A DNA stretch of 64,000 nt, taken from Hysterangium stoloniferum (taxonomy: Eukaryota > Basidiomycota > Agaricomycetes > Hysterangiales > Hysterangiaceae). Location: NCBI GenBank assembly GCA_015178975.1, contig WHVD01000013.1, positions 620,001 to 684,000 on the forward strand. The letters are read 5' to 3'. The notes below the pieces were generated by a model that was not told the DNA's origin, made no database searches, and worked only from the letters and a program-made list of their open reading frames with translations. Position 1 is the stretch's first letter. The number at the start of each line of letters is the position of its first letter. This document shows positions 10,061 through 22,809 of the stretch, in pieces. The translations under genes were made by a program, and so were the position numbers.

Positions 10061-11049
10061 TCAAGCAAAGGCTTTCGAATATAACTCCTTCCCGATAACA
10101 GCCTCGACATCGCGTAATGCCTCTCGAAGCCATCCTCGGACGATGTCGGTCTCAGTTCCTGCAGCACGTAATATCCATCCACCGTCTACAGCACTAAATG
10201 ACCATATAAATGGCGGTGGTTCAGAGACCTGCATCTGTGAGATGGCCGCTTGTTCTTTCTGGATCCCCGCTGCGATGCCCTTTACCAGTGGTCCAAACAA
10301 GAAGACCGTCGCGTAACACGCATATGGACGCAACGTATCACGCAGTGTGCGCGGTGGCAGAGGAAACGGCGGTGCGGAAGACGCCTCGAGCAACACAGCG
10401 TCGCGGGCGAGGCGCCGTCCGTCCCGCCATACCTCATTGACGCTGTGGTACCGAGCAAAGTCCCATTCCTCCCCGCGGGACATTCGGCCCGAAGTAAGCC
10501 AGTCGAGGGCAACAAGCGAGGCTGTCGGCGCAAGGTGGAATGCTTGGTATTGTGTGTACGCGGCGTCTCGGAAACAGGTGACGGGATCGACGAGCAGGAG
10601 GAGGATGCTGTTGTCTCTGATAGTAACGTCAATCTGTTGGATGGTGGATGAGGCGGGTGACGGGTCTTGTGGGAGTGTGCCACTGTTCGCTAACCTGTAG
10701 TTATATTCTGTGCGTGTTCTGAAGATCTTGGTGGATCCCTGGTCAAGAATTTGGTCAAACAATCAACATCGCAAATCTGCGTGTCGGGAAAACTAACCTG
10801 GGTGAGTAGCATAAGAGCCGCCCCGTCACCAACATCTGCTTCTAAGTCGATTTTATCTCCCGGTACAAGGCCGCCTCCATAGGATAAGACATAGGCAACT
10901 GACGCAGGATGACTTCCGGTTGACTGTAGGCGGGGCGAAAGCAACTTCAGCGGATATGCGTACGATAATTCTGAGAACGCTGATTGCTTGCCATATGCGC
11001 GTACGACGGCTTTGCCTTTGCCAGATGGACGTGGTACAGTTTCAGCCAT
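10061..11049 (-). CDS. ureD: Urease accessory protein UreD, 309 aa
   Basis: Two exons, 11049-10798 and 10738-10061 (930 bp), around one 59-bp intron. The N-terminal block SELSYAYPLKLLSPRL followed by YVLSYGGGLVPGDKI and LLLVDPVTCFRDAAY, TLVALDWLTSGR-type and GEEWDFARY segments are the standard UreD signature. UreD is the scaffold that, with UreF and UreG, delivers nickel to apo-urease in the cytosol; the basidiomycete homologue in Cryptococcus is called URE4. Length is usual for fungal UreD. The gene is convergent with Argonaute and has a strong polypurine/polypyrimidine tract in its upstream region. Other urease genes are not in the window. Confidence 0.92.
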
Positions 11050-11507
11050 GAATTTCGTCTACGTCATTTACGCAGGCGGGATTATTTTAAATTCCGCAAT
11101 ATGTTTATTTTATTTAGTGATCACATTCCACAAGTAAATTGAGGAGGGTGAAGTTGCATAAAGCATACATTGTTTCCAAGCTGTGCATGATACAGTCTAA
11201 ACAGGTTACTATCAGATCGGAAATCGAAAGTAGTGAAAGGGGAGGGGAAGGGAAAAGGAAGGGTGGGGATGGGATGGGAGGGGCATAAGGGTATGTGACA
11301 GAGAAATAGATGGGGTGAGCAGACGAGAAAGAGATAGCAAACAAAACGAGATAGTTATGTGTCGAGAACCAGGTGCAGTGAAATACGAGAGTCGTAACGT
11401 AAGTGAACGGTCGAAGGTATGCATGTGAATGGTGTGTTCAAATATACAACGTGCAACTGATTGCACGAGCCACTCCTGATGAATGGGGTGGGGAGAGGAG
11501 AATTGTG
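11050..11507. other. Intergenic region upstream of ureD with G-rich tract
   Basis: This segment holds the ureD upstream region and the 3' UTR of the Byr4-like gene, both on the minus strand. Its only marked structure is the G-run cluster at 11239-11283, listed separately. Confidence 0.5.
11239..11283 (+). promoter_or_regulatory. Polypurine tract with G-quadruplex potential
   Basis: Plus strand has eight runs of three or four G within 45 bases, separated by one to eight bases, almost all A. On the minus (coding) strand of ureD it reads as a CT-rich tract about 190-235 bases before the ATG, a common position for fungal promoter pyrimidine tracts. Confidence 0.6.
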
Positions 11508-14281
11508 TTAATACTGTCTTGTCGCTAATGCCCGAATTTCAAACAGCGCAGAGGAATCAGACCGATTTGCATCAGGAGGTAACCGCCAGCCTTTCATCTC
11601 TGCACGATGACGGTCTTCCGCAATACGACATCTCTCAAGCAGTTTGCCGTCAACGTCTTGCAAGCTTCGTAGTGCGGGACGCGACCCGCGCTCTGACCCG
11701 CTTTCAGACATTGCCCGCGTGTGGGATGAGCTTGGTCGACCAGGACTAGGTGTTTCGCCACGCGTTGCAGCCGTAGCAAGGCTCGAATCGCCTGCATTTG
11801 TCTGTGTGCTCGCACGAATGGTACCACCTCGTGACTCCCAGTCGTCCTCATCATCTGCGAGCCCAGCAAATACGTCGGGCTCATCCTCTTCTGGCGGGAG
11901 GCGCGAGATCCAGCACATGCGCGAAGGATCGAAGATCATGTTACCGACTACACGTGCACCAGCTGCAGCGAAAGAGCCTGCGCCTACGGGTGAACCAATT
12001 GACGAGCCTGTCAGATGTGTAATAAGAGCGGGACGAGTTGAAGAAGCAACTACGGCGTCAAAGTCACGGAGAGCGTGTTCATTACCCTCCCAGCGCAGTG
12101 TTTGTGGATTCCACTTCATATCACCGACCACTACAGAATTTACAACTTAGATTCGAAGCTCATGAATGTCTGTAAGAAATACCTTTGGGTGCGCCAGCGC
12201 CACCGAGATTGCGAATAAGCGTAGGCTTCCGTTTTGTTGTGCCACCGGGAAGTGTAGATGGCATTTGTGCAGGAAGTTTCTTCCGTGATGTCTTACGGGA
12301 CTGTGGTTCAACAATAGGCGGCGGCTTCGGAGTATTGAAATCTATGCGATCTTTACGCCGTAGGGTATTTGTAGACGGTACGGGAGCTTTAATTTCTGTC
12401 AATGATATGTTTAGCACGAGTTCAAGCAGACGTGTCACGGTACTTACCATGCTCCCGCTTGCCACTTTTACGTCCTAGTGTGCCTTTGTTATCCTTTTCA
12501 GCCAGTGCCTTTTCCTTTTCTGGGCTAGCCTTCTCGATCTTTGTGACTCCTCGTGTAGTGCCTGCGCCTCTAGGGACCACGCGATATCGTTTTTCGCGCT
12601 CTTTATCGGTGGGCAGGTCCTCAATTCCGTCCAACTCTGTCCCGTCACCGTATAACCGTGCACGCTTCGGCCGCCGTAGAATTTTTGGGGCGGCAGATTG
12701 TGTAGCAGTCTGCGTATTTTGTGATTTCGAGTTCGAGGAAGAACCACTGGATGCAGTGGAAGAGGGGCGCGATGATGGAGACGCCCTGCCATCCTTGTTC
12801 TTGGTGTGGATTGAACCGAAGACCGATGATATAGCAGGACGGATCTTCGCGCGACTTGAGCTTGTAGGCATAGTCAGCCTTAATGCGGCAGTGCTGGTAC
12901 TTGGTGTTGATGGCCGTGTAGGAGGGACATAGTATTGGTGTGATGATTGTGCAGGTTGTGTGGTGGCAAAGTATGCTTGTGTGCGTGCACGAGACGCCGC
13001 TGTCGGAGCAGCATATGATGTCGGAGATTGGACGGTTTGGGGAGGTAGACCAACCCCTGCAGCGGCGACGATATCGATGAGCGAACAGAGAGAAGCCTTG
13101 CGAGCGAGGGAAGAACGGGGGGATGGGGGTTTTAATGCTGCATGGGACTTCTGTGCACGGAGGGGGGCTGACGTTGATGTTGAGGCTTGAACTGAAAATG
13201 AACTGGGGGCGGGTGAAAGTGTTTGTAGTGTTGTTTTGCGTGTGAGTGTCGGACGTGGAATGTTAGGTGGAGGAAGTGCAAGAGGGCGAAAATGGCGGGT
13301 CATGGCAGAAGTCGGTAATGATGGTGATTTCGAACGGTCTTTTGAACCGCCAAGACGCGAGGAAGGACGGAATGGGACGACGGGGGGACGGGGTGGGACG
13401 GACTTACTCCTGTTGAGTGTCTTTTTCTCCGGGGCAGCCTGGTTGCGATTGCTTGGGAGACGAGAAGGACTGAGGTCCAAGTCATCGTCAATGACAAGAC
13501 CTATTTCAAAATCGTCTTCTGAATCCAAAGTTGTTGGTCTGGATCGCTCCTGCACTACAGGGAGGCGTTTCTTAGCCTCGAGAATTTTAGAAAAATGACG
13601 GCCCCCGTGTCCGGAATCAACAATACTGGCTGGAAAGACGAGACCATCGAGTTCTCCTTCTTCATCATCGTCATCATCTGTTTCTAGATCTCCGACTGAA
13701 GGGGCGGATGTGGAATTGGACGATGGGGATGCACTAGGACCAAAGCCAAGCGTCGAATACGCATCTGAAGAGTTAGAAGAACTTGTATGATCTCTATCGC
13801 CCCATTCAAGAGAGGTTTTAGAAATACGATGGTGCAGTTGAAGGGGACGCAGGGAGAGTTGTGAAAGTTCTGACGGTAGTTCGAATGCGGCTTCTATGTC
13901 ATTATCCATAGATGGAGGTGTTTTGAGCGGTATGGGAGGCATGTGAGAAATCTTAATAGTCGAGGCCCCCTCGTCATCGACATCAAAATCGTCCTCGTCG
14001 TCGGCCTGATCTCCTGCCTGGAGGTTTAAGGGAGGGCGAATAGTGATCATGTTGGTGGAGAATGTACGAGGGGTGGATGCAAGGGGTGATGAAGCCAGGG
14101 TAGCTTTAGCACCACCTGTTGGACCGAGTTCCATCTCAACGTCCCAATCCTCTGCTTCGTTATCGGATTCTGCGTCTGAATGGGTGTTGACGTTTAGAGG
14201 AGCGCCTTCTGGAAGATCAAAGTCTGCATCTGCCCACTCTTCTTGAGGGAAGACCACAGATGGGGCAGGGACCGGAGTCAT
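11508..14281 (-). CDS. Byr4/Bfa1-like spindle-checkpoint GAP subunit, 889 aa
   Basis: Three exons, 14281-12448, 12395-12183 and 12130-11508 (2670 bp). The N-terminus is acidic around EEWADADFDLPEG, the middle is long, Ser/Thr-rich and probably disordered, with acidic patches near residues 100-130. The C-terminal third carries a basic GTTKRKPTLIRNLG, then DMKWNPQTLRWEGNE and NMIFDPSRMCWIS, the pair of W-containing motifs I recognise from Byr4 (fission yeast) and Bfa1 (budding yeast). Those proteins pair with Cdc16/Bub2 as a two-component GAP for Spg1/Tem1 at the spindle pole body and hold back mitotic exit or septation. Assignment rests on these motifs. Bub2-like partner is not in the window. 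Confidence 0.72.
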
Positions 14282-14785
14282 ATTGATGAATAAATGATAT
14301 TAAAGAGGGCAGGCTGGATGAATGAAGGCTGAGGCCCAAGAGGGCGTGCCCAGGGTGTGTTAAGCTGCAGATGGTGGTAATGTAATATGAAAGGGAATAA
14401 AAGGAAGGACTTTAAGTATTCGGAAACCGGGAATCAATAGAAATTGAGGAATAAAAGAATCGAAATAAGCAAAGGAGTCGTCTTTGTTGATGAGGCGAGC
14501 ACTGGCGGGTGCAGCTTGGAGGAAGAGGTCTATTCAAGTCGGAGTCTTTAGCGGAGTCAAAATTTCCCATTGTCCACGAGGCCACTGCTTAGCGGCTTAT
14601 TGTCTTTAGCCGTCAACTATACAGTCAGAGGAATAAGCTGTGAGATTCAGGCATGCCTTTACAACATTTCAGAGGCGAAATGATGAACTTGGCTGCCAAC
14701 TTTTGAGGAAGGTCGATTAGGGTGGCGTCGAGCGGTATTATGGCTCATCCGGTTATCATTATTATTTATGTAAATCAGTTGGGTC
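14282..14785. other. Intergenic spacer between Byr4-like gene and NRDE2
   Basis: About 500 bases with no coding or repeat structure that I can see. It should hold the promoter of the Byr4-like gene and the NRDE2 3' UTR. Confidence 0.4.
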
Positions 14786-17700
14786 TCAGAAAGGTGCAAG
14801 CCGTCTATAATCTCTCGTCTCCTTCTCCAGCTCCAGCTCTGCCTCACCATCACTTGAGTTGCCATCCGAGTCACTGCTACCACTCCTTTTATTTGCATCG
14901 ATATACTCCTCCAGTCCTCTATGCATTCTGATGCCTCTCTCCGCCATGCTTTCTGCCCATGCCTCTAGTTCGCTAGCTGTGAAAACTGAACGCAGGGCTC
15001 TAAATGCCACAAGGTAAAGCTCTGGAGTAGCCATGAGCAAAAGTCCCAGGAAAACGTACATAGACCTACCCTTCACGAGAGGACATTCTGCGACTGCTCT
15101 AAACAGCAACCCTTTGGCTCTCTTCAGCTCTCCGCAATATATCTCCAATGCGACATAAATCTGCCATATAATAGCGGAAGCCCGCGTCCTGTCAAACATG
15201 TCAGTCTCAGCTAAGGTAGAAAAATCTACAGCAACTTACCTCTCATCACCAACAGCAATACCCATCGAATTCCGCACACGTTCCTTTTCATCTTCCCATC
15301 TCCCAGGCTCCCAGCTCGCAAGCCACACCTCCCATATCCTCCGTGAGACCCCTCTCTCAGGCACTTTAAAAGTGATTCCATCCTCACCACCCATCAGTGC
15401 AGGATCCCCCATTAATGCTCTCACTCGACCCCAGACGCTTTCGCCTTTCTCACCCTCGAGAAACACCCCCAATATCGCGGTATTCGTATACCCCGCTTGT
15501 TCAGTCTCCCGCAGCACACCCGTGACAATATTCCGCACCACACTTCTCTTAGCTTGCCGCCGGAGCAGGACAGCATGCTTCCATTCCAACAACAACATGC
15601 GTGTCCACGCACTCTCTCGTTGCACTCCTGTCAACCCCTCATCATTGACGTATCTTTGCAGTACCCGCATGCCTTCTTCGATTGCTCCGGCCCCACCAGC
15701 GAGAACTTCAAGCAGGGCAAGCAAGCAAACCCAAGCCTCGCGTTCCTTCCATTCCGATGAACTGCGCAACCGCTCCTCCAACGCGCGCTTTCCTCTCAAG
15801 ATGGCCATGGGGCCACCAACAGCCACTCCAACAGCCTGCAGGGCAACTGTCCGAGCACGATCATCGTCGCCCTGGATCCATTCCATCTCAGCCCAAGCCC
15901 ACCACAATGTTGCTTCCCCGCGCCGGAGTTCTGGAGAACGGGATGTGCTGGACAGTGCTGTCTCGTAAACTCGTCGCGCTTCGTCTATTTTCCCCCGCAT
16001 TTTCTCTAGGCGGGCATGAGTACCCCATAGCGGAACTGACTCGCGTGAGGTGGAGAGTATCGTTCGAGACAGCTTGATCGCACTTTATATGATTATAAGT
16101 GGTCATATAGATTAGGCATGATAAAAATAGTACCTTTTAATACTATGGGCTGCTTCAAATGCCATAGCCATCATATCCCATTCTTCGTCATGCTGTAAGC
16201 AACTGTCATGCCGTCGAAGCTGTTGAAAGATCCGCCTTAACATGATATGTTAGATTTAACATATAAAGAGATGCAATAGAAATCGAAAAACTCACCTCAC
16301 GAGATCCTTATTGACAGCTTGGATATCTCTCTTCCCCCACAAGGAGGTGGTTTCGCCGATGTTCTCCAGGGGTTCAAAAACACCACGGCCCCACTCTTTC
16401 ACCACTCCGAAAGTTGGGCCATACGTCTTTTCTCGCGCCACAATCGTTCCGGCGATTGCATCCCAGTCCCGGTTTTTCCCTGCAGTAGGGTTTGGAGGGA
16501 ATAGCGCTTCCAAGCAAGGCGCACGTGAGAGATGCCTATGTGCCCATACGTCATCGCGCGTATTTGTGTTCTGTCCCAGGAATTCCACAAATCCAGGAAT
16601 GTGCAATCCAATATACCCAAGCCATGCAAGCCGAAGAGCATGTTTCGCATCCGCACTTCTGATATCCAATAGAAGGTCTTTGATATCAGAAAAGAGGATC
16701 GTGGCATATGGATCATCGCCTGCGTCGTCAGCGCATTTCGGCATACACGAGGTGGCGTCTTGATTGACTTCGTCAATCGCCCAGCGAACATACGGATCTG
16801 AGGATTTATCAATATCCATATTCGACGCGGGGTATTGGGGAATGGGTGCGGATGGGCGAATATCCGGTTTTCCTTCACGAACCCATGCTTGCCAACCATG
16901 AGCATCTACTTCTCCTACTCGAGGGATCTCAGCTTCCCAGAACTCCTCGAGCGACTGTAAACGTTCAGGGAAAGGCCTGGAAGCAAGACTCGAAGGACAA
17001 TTGAATGTTCTATGGCCAAGGTCAGTAATTGATGTAGTATGAGCAACCATGTATTTTTACAATTCTATTTGAGCTTGAAATAGTGCCATGGCGCGTTCAG
17101 AGAAGCCTGGTTACTACAGCGTAAGCATCTGAAGTGCTGATAACAAAAATCTCGCATTTCATACCAGCGTCCTGTAATACAACCGTAATCCTCCAGAGAA
17201 TCTTGACCATCATAAGTTCCCCGTCAACATTTCCTAACACCCGCCTGGCATCCTCAATGATTCCTTCAACGTTCGCTCTGGTTCCCCTGCCAGCACTGCT
17301 TATCCGCCAACGCAGCCACTCGTCCCACATATTGTTCCGCGTAAACCCTCGTTCCACTTTATCATTACCCATCATCCCGAGTTCTCTCACGGCCTGATCC
17401 CATTCTTTCTCCAGTTTCTCACCATCCCAAATATCAGCACCAGCATTGAGCCACTTGACTCGCAATTCAACAGAATCCTTGTTCCTGCTGTCTGTCCGCA
17501 TAGCACGATCCAGCACAGAAAGCTTTATGTCGGCACGGGCGCGAATGAGTGATGTTTTAGCGGATGGTGGCAGGGTGCTCAAAGTAAGTTCGACTAGCGC
17601 GAACCAGAGTGGGAGGGATGTCGGATTTTTCTGCAAGGATGCCTCAAGCCTGGCCAGCGAATCTTGGTGGGCTGTTCGGGGCATATTGTCCTCGGCGTCC

Positions 17701-18596
17701 GATTCAGACGAGGCCCCAATACCGTCAGAGACTGAAGACGCCACTGAGTCGGAATCAGAGGCTTCAGGCTTCAAAGTGTTGATTGAGCGATATGTGGACA
17801 GTGGGTCAGTATCCGGACGTCCCTTTCGCGATGGAAGTCGGATAAAGTCGGGAGCAGGCACTGTGTCGCCTTCGATAGAGAGATCAAGCCTTCCTTTCCC
17901 TTTACTTGCATATGATGGCAAGAGCTGGCGCGTCTGGGAAGTTGTTAAGAGTGCAAAGGATCGGGATTCGATGTAACGAGCTCGCTGAGTAGTTAAAAGT
18001 TATAGTATGGTAATGTCAGATGTGGAAAATTATACGTACAGGACGTTTCCCATTTACGCCAACCTCCAATAATTTTCCCCCAGTACTCCGAGTGATAATT
18101 CTGAGTGATGGAGGTAAACCAAGGATTTGTCCATCTGAACACAGGCCATTCAGTACCGTTGCCACAGAAAGTTATTAAACAAACATTCACATCCTGCTCT
18201 TTTGTACTTCGGAACGTCTGTAGCATTCAGTCCGCCGTAAACCACATTCATAGGGTCACCGGATTTATCTACAACAAACAACCTTGGTGCGCCTCCTTCA
18301 TAATTCTCACCTAGGCGGACATGGTGATCCTCTTCATGTTTTCCGCGCTCGTCGTCAAATCGGTCGTGTCTACGCCTCTTCTCTTTGCGCTTCTCCTTCC
18401 TTGCCTTGCTTTCAGAGGCATTCGTATCCTTGCGCTTATCCCGATGTCGATCGTGACCTTTCCTTGAACGTTCAGGGCGAGAGTCCAAGTCATCTTTCTG
18501 TCGAAGCTTGCTAGACCCCGCTTTCCTGTCATTTTCTTCTGTATCCGGGAATGATCCAAAGGATGGAGGAAAGGAGGAAAAAGAAGGCGCATTCAT
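14786..18596 (-). CDS. NRDE2: NRDE-2 family protein (nuclear RNAi / RNA surveillance), 1142 aa
   Basis: Eight exons (18596-18191, 18134-18040, 17984-17165, 17106-17061, 17009-16296, 16235-16134, 16082-15240, 15188-14786), 3429 bp. After a basic, disordered N-terminus (about 1-90, many K/R/E/H) comes GDPMNVVYGGLNATDVPKYK, then ILGLPPSLRII and RARYIESRS, the NRDE-2 signature order. From residue about 250 it is helical with HAT/TPR-like repeats (SLPLWFALVEL, ERAMALFQAQIELTFNCP, VPLWGTHARLEKMRGKIDEA). Length is that of metazoan NRDE-2. In C. elegans it acts in nuclear RNAi; in fission yeast (Nrl1) and human it works with the Mtr4/Mtl1 helicase in nuclear RNA surveillance and splicing. It shares a 156-bp divergent promoter with NIP7 and lies 5 kb from Argonaute. 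Confidence 0.93.
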
Positions 18597-18752
18597 GATA
18601 GTGTAATAACATACAACGCCTCTGATTCTAGCCGGAAGCCTGAGGTGCACTGAAGTTAGCTTCACTCGCGTTGGTCACGTGAAGAATTTTTGAATCCACT
18701 CTCACCCGTCCTTGCGACGCCAAAAGTACCATTGTGCTAGATATCCTTCACA

Positions 18753-19564
18753 ATGCGCCCACTAACAGAGGAAGAAAGCAAAGCTGTCTTCGCCAAGCTA
18801 GCTAACTATATCGTGAGTGGTAGATCATACCCGTCCTGGTCGATTTTTCACCTCCTGAGGCAGGGTAAAAATCTCGTTCACCTTATTGACCGCCCGGACG
18901 ACAACTATTGCTTTCGCCTACATCGGGATCGTGTATTCTACGTCTCCGAATCATCGATGCGTCTTGCTGTGTCAGTTGCAAGACCAAATTTAGTCAGTCT
19001 GGGCACTTATTTTGGCAAGTTCAGCAAAAGCGGGAAGTTCAAGCTACATATAACTGCCTTGGATTATTTGGCTCAGTATGCAAAGTACAAGGTCAGTCAA
19101 TAGTCAAATGACTCTTACCTCGTTATCAATCAGCGCCATAGATATGGATAAAACCTAACGGTGAAATGCCATTTCTCTATGGCAATCATGTCGTAAAGGC
19201 CCACCTTGGACGAATAACAGAAGATACCCCAGAGCACCAAGGCGTGGTTGTATACAGTATGAGTGATGTACCACTTGTAAGTTCTCTTTCCAGGTCTAAA
19301 TGCGCTGATTGACATCGAAGCTAGGGGTTTGGTGTCACTGCACGCTCTACGATTGACACACGCAAGTTGGATCCTACAGCTATAATTGTTTTTCATCAAG
19401 CGTAAGAACATGACTCTCTTGTGGCGAGTGATGGTGCGATCTCACTGTTGTCAATTTTGTTCTATTTTCAGTGATGTTGGCGAGTATCTGCGAGACGAGG
19501 TAAGCGGTCTAAGAAATTCTTTATAACAGTGGTTGCTAAATATGATTAGGATACATTATTTTGA
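18753..19564 (+). CDS. NIP7: 60S ribosome biogenesis protein NIP7, 180 aa
   Basis: Six exons (18753-18812, 18864-19091, 19142-19276, 19325-19401, 19472-19499, 19550-19564), 543 bp. Sequence follows the NIP7 family almost without gaps: [61 protein letters not shown], then a C-terminal PUA domain ([34 protein letters not shown]) and terminal [13 protein letters not shown]. Length equals the human and yeast proteins. NIP7 binds pre-rRNA through its PUA domain and is needed for 27S processing and 60S assembly in the nucleolus. The first intron is 51 bp and keeps the reading frame, so intron retention would insert 17 residues without a stop. Confidence 0.97.
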
Positions 19565-22500
19565 TTTTATTCACGTTTATGCTGTCACTCCCATCTTGTT
19601 ATGTTTGCGGGAGGAATATGGTGACTATTTCCGCAAATGCAGGTTTAATAGTCATTAAGATGGACGCTAGGCCGTCACAGGACCTCCAAATGTTTTTCTT
19701 CACATCTAAAAAGGCACATATAGGATTATATCTGCAATGAGTGGCAAATGCTGCCTTGAAGAGATTTCCTTCTATATCAAAATATCGAACGTCGTCGCAC
19801 CGAGACACATCATGTATCAGTGTACTCCAGTACTTCCTTTAGAACGTTAGCGATCAGTTATCTATTGGCTGGTGTAATAATAAATTGGGTGTAATATCAT
19901 TCTGGCTAAACACGTCAGGGAGATCTTAAGGAGCCGGAGCCTGCCAAGTTAATATCTGCGTGGAGACAGTATGCACTGGGAATGTGTCATTGATGTTCCA
20001 TGCATGCTGTCTGTAGTGTACATATTCAGTACTACTGTTAGTTCATTGTAGATAAGAGGGATGAATATATCTAGACTCTCATTGGGCATGCAGGTATCTG
20101 AAGAAGATCTTAGAGATAATATATTAAACTCCCTTAAAGAGTTAAGAGGCATTTTAAATTTGGCTTGAAATGTCTCTAGACAAATGTAATAGATTCTATT
20201 TTATTCCCTTATCAAGATGCGACTGACATGAATCTGCATATTTGTATGTGTCCATCCCGCATATATGGATGTGGAGTCGATACACAGAATTCACGCAGTT
20301 CACGGTGCCGCAAGCAGGTGACCTATTTCACGGACACCACGGATATTTTACCCGGTATTCTCAAATTTGATCTTACTAAGTACTTCCAGACTACCCCCAT
20401 TTCAAGTTATCAGCATTATAAATAGCAATCTCAAGCAATTTTATTCATTTCATTTCACTGACTCACCGCCCATACAATCTCAGTATGCTGCCAGTATAGG
20501 AGGAAATCAATACATCACTTTTCTTGGACCAGTTTCTTGAAAAAAACCCTGCAGTATTATAACATGGATTTCTCAAGTGATCCAGTATGATGTGCTTTTG
20601 ACGTCGATAGAGTATCAATTATCCTAGACTTTCTTTGATCGATTGTGGGTCATCTCCCTGGGTCTCGGCCTGAGACGTCCGGGAAGAGGGCGTTACCCGT
20701 AAAAACCATTCCTGATCTTCCGAGTACCTGTGTCTACTCATCATCATACATGTAATTGATTATTAGATCCATGAATCAGGTAACCTATAATAAAAAACAA
20801 AAACATAATCCATCGTCCGTAAACAGATTCGAAAATCCTTTTCCACGTATAAACCAAAGGTTCCAGTGGAAATAAGTATCTTTCAAACCGTACAGCAGAA
20901 CGGGCTAGGACCAGACAAGAAGCAGCAGCATAACCACTTGATACTCACGACAGCTCTCTATGAGATGCCCGGCATGCCTCGTGGAATGTAGTGGGTTAGA
21001 ACCCACGAGGGGTGGGATATGAATGAGGTCACGGTGTTATACGAATTAGATGCTACGAGACGAAATGCACGGTTGAAATTTTGGAGCCGGAGATATTCGA
21101 AGAAACAGCTGGTGGATATTGCAAATAAAGTGGAAGTCAAAGGGAAGATAAAATCAGCGTGAATAGTGCAGATAAGCCCCGGGATAGAGAAACGAAGATT
21201 CAAGGAATAAGCGAGTCGAGACGGTGTGGACGTCATATTGCTGTACCGTGTAAGACGAGGGATTACCTGTCACTGTCATCATTAACGGTATCGAAAATAA
21301 TTGCTGGCATGGCAACTATGTCCCTGGAAGGCACAGGCTAAGACCCAGGGGAACTAACTCATGGAACTTAATTCCTCGACCGTGATCATGATTCGGTGTA
21401 TCTGCTGTGGACATATGTGTTATCCAGTAGAGGAATGAACTCGACAAGTAAAAAACCCACCCCACTCACTAAGTTGACGCGGGATACAGCAAATGTCAGA
21501 TGTAACACGGAGTTGACGTTGTGACGGGGTAATGTAAAAAATAATTAGATGTTTGAGTTGTAAACTTGACTCCTGAGATGTAACCGAGTGTCAAGTGTGC
21601 CACACCTCCGGCTAGGATGGCGTGTGATATATGTTTTGCAAGTAGGTCAGGTCGTTTGCACGGACAAAGCGAAAGGGGAACATTCATTACCAATACATAT
21701 TTAATTCAGAATGGTAGTCGACAAATGGCAGGTGAGCGGATCATCTAGAGTTAACTTCCAAATATCGTGATGGTTGACTCACCCCTGGAAAGATACGGTG
21801 TGAAAGAGTGTCGGGAGAAGAATGACCCGAAGTGGGGAGGGATCTATAATCAATAGAGGGATGAGAGTTGATGTCGACGACGGAGTGTAACTGAGCGCCG
21901 ATGAAGATGGAAGGGAGTGAGAGGAGGTGGGGTAGCACTGGGTATAGACCCAACAGAAGAATCGATGGTGCCTCGCTGAATCGAGTCAGAAGACCGGTAA
22001 ACATGTATTGAAGGGGATAGGGCTCCCAGTACGAGTTGCCGCATTCGTCATCGGTGACAGACAACACTCGGTTTGCGGCGCGCTGGCAATGGAACAGACA
22101 ATGACGAAACATCGAGGCTTGGTAGAGAAAGGATATACGTTAGCGGTATTGGCCAGCAGGACACAGCACTTCCATTGCAAGAATTGGTGAGGATCTGCAG
22201 GAATGGGCGCACAGGTTACCAGCGTGGCAGTGAAGTGATAGCCGCCGACCTACAGAAAAAAAGATGCTACTAAGAAATGTAATGGTACAGCAGTGTTGAC
22301 GTGTACCGCCTGCAGAAGATGAGAATTAAAAGTTGTGAGACTCGTTTTTACAGTGAGGTATATCGGTGCGGGTGATGTGCCTGCATGGTGAGGATAACAA
22401 TGCGGTAGCCTACCCCCATTGCGAAATGTACTGACGGTCGGGATAAAATTTGACGTTTTTGATTAGCATTTGCCCACGAAATTATTGTTGTTTCCGTCAC

Positions 22501-22809
22501 CGTCAATAGTGAAAGAACGTCCTTAGTCATCGTCATGAACAGTGAGAGAGACTGTTGGACGATCACAGCATTACGAGCGCTTCTCGGCGCAAGACCAAGG
22601 ACCCTGACTGCCTCATGCTATTACTGCTTGTAATATTGTATATGCATATATATATATACATTGGACTTCCCTTATACGGTAATTTCGCAAGTTAAAACCC
22701 GGCTACGCTTGACTGAACTCGAGGACTGCACCTCAAAAAATGTGCTGCTATATAATCCCCACTAGAAAATCCCCAATGCTGCCACCTCTAGATCTCGTGT
22801 GCTCGCAGA
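19565..22809. other. Gene-poor 3.2-kb stretch
   Basis: No recognisable gene in about 3.2 kb, by far the longest such interval here. Minus-strand frames at 20958-21236, 21496-21693, 21741-22112, 21986-22180 and 22348-22566 line up in the same direction and some can be joined by plausible introns (for example donor at about 22154, acceptor at about 22100), but the product matches nothing I know and frames break often. A small inverted repeat GTGGGTTAGAACCCAC is at 20991-21006. It could be a decayed gene or long regulatory spacer. Confidence 0.4.
22748..22754 (+). promoter_or_regulatory. Possible TATA box of HMG-box gene
   Basis: CTATATAA lies about 60 bases before the ATG at 22810. It is a short motif and only its position supports it. 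Confidence 0.3.

Noticed and set aside
12402..13598. Plus-strand frames inside the Byr4-like gene
   Set aside because: They are antisense shadows of a Ser/Asp-rich coding region.
18813..18863. 17-residue insertion in NIP7
   Set aside because: The segment is open in frame but has GTGAGT and CAG borders and is absent from all NIP7 patterns, so it is an intron.
20958..22566. A STE3-type pheromone receptor on the minus strand of the gene-poor region
   Set aside because: A few words such as RF and CYP with similar spacing tempted this idea, but no transmembrane series, RRLY motif or TM order could be built in any frame combination.
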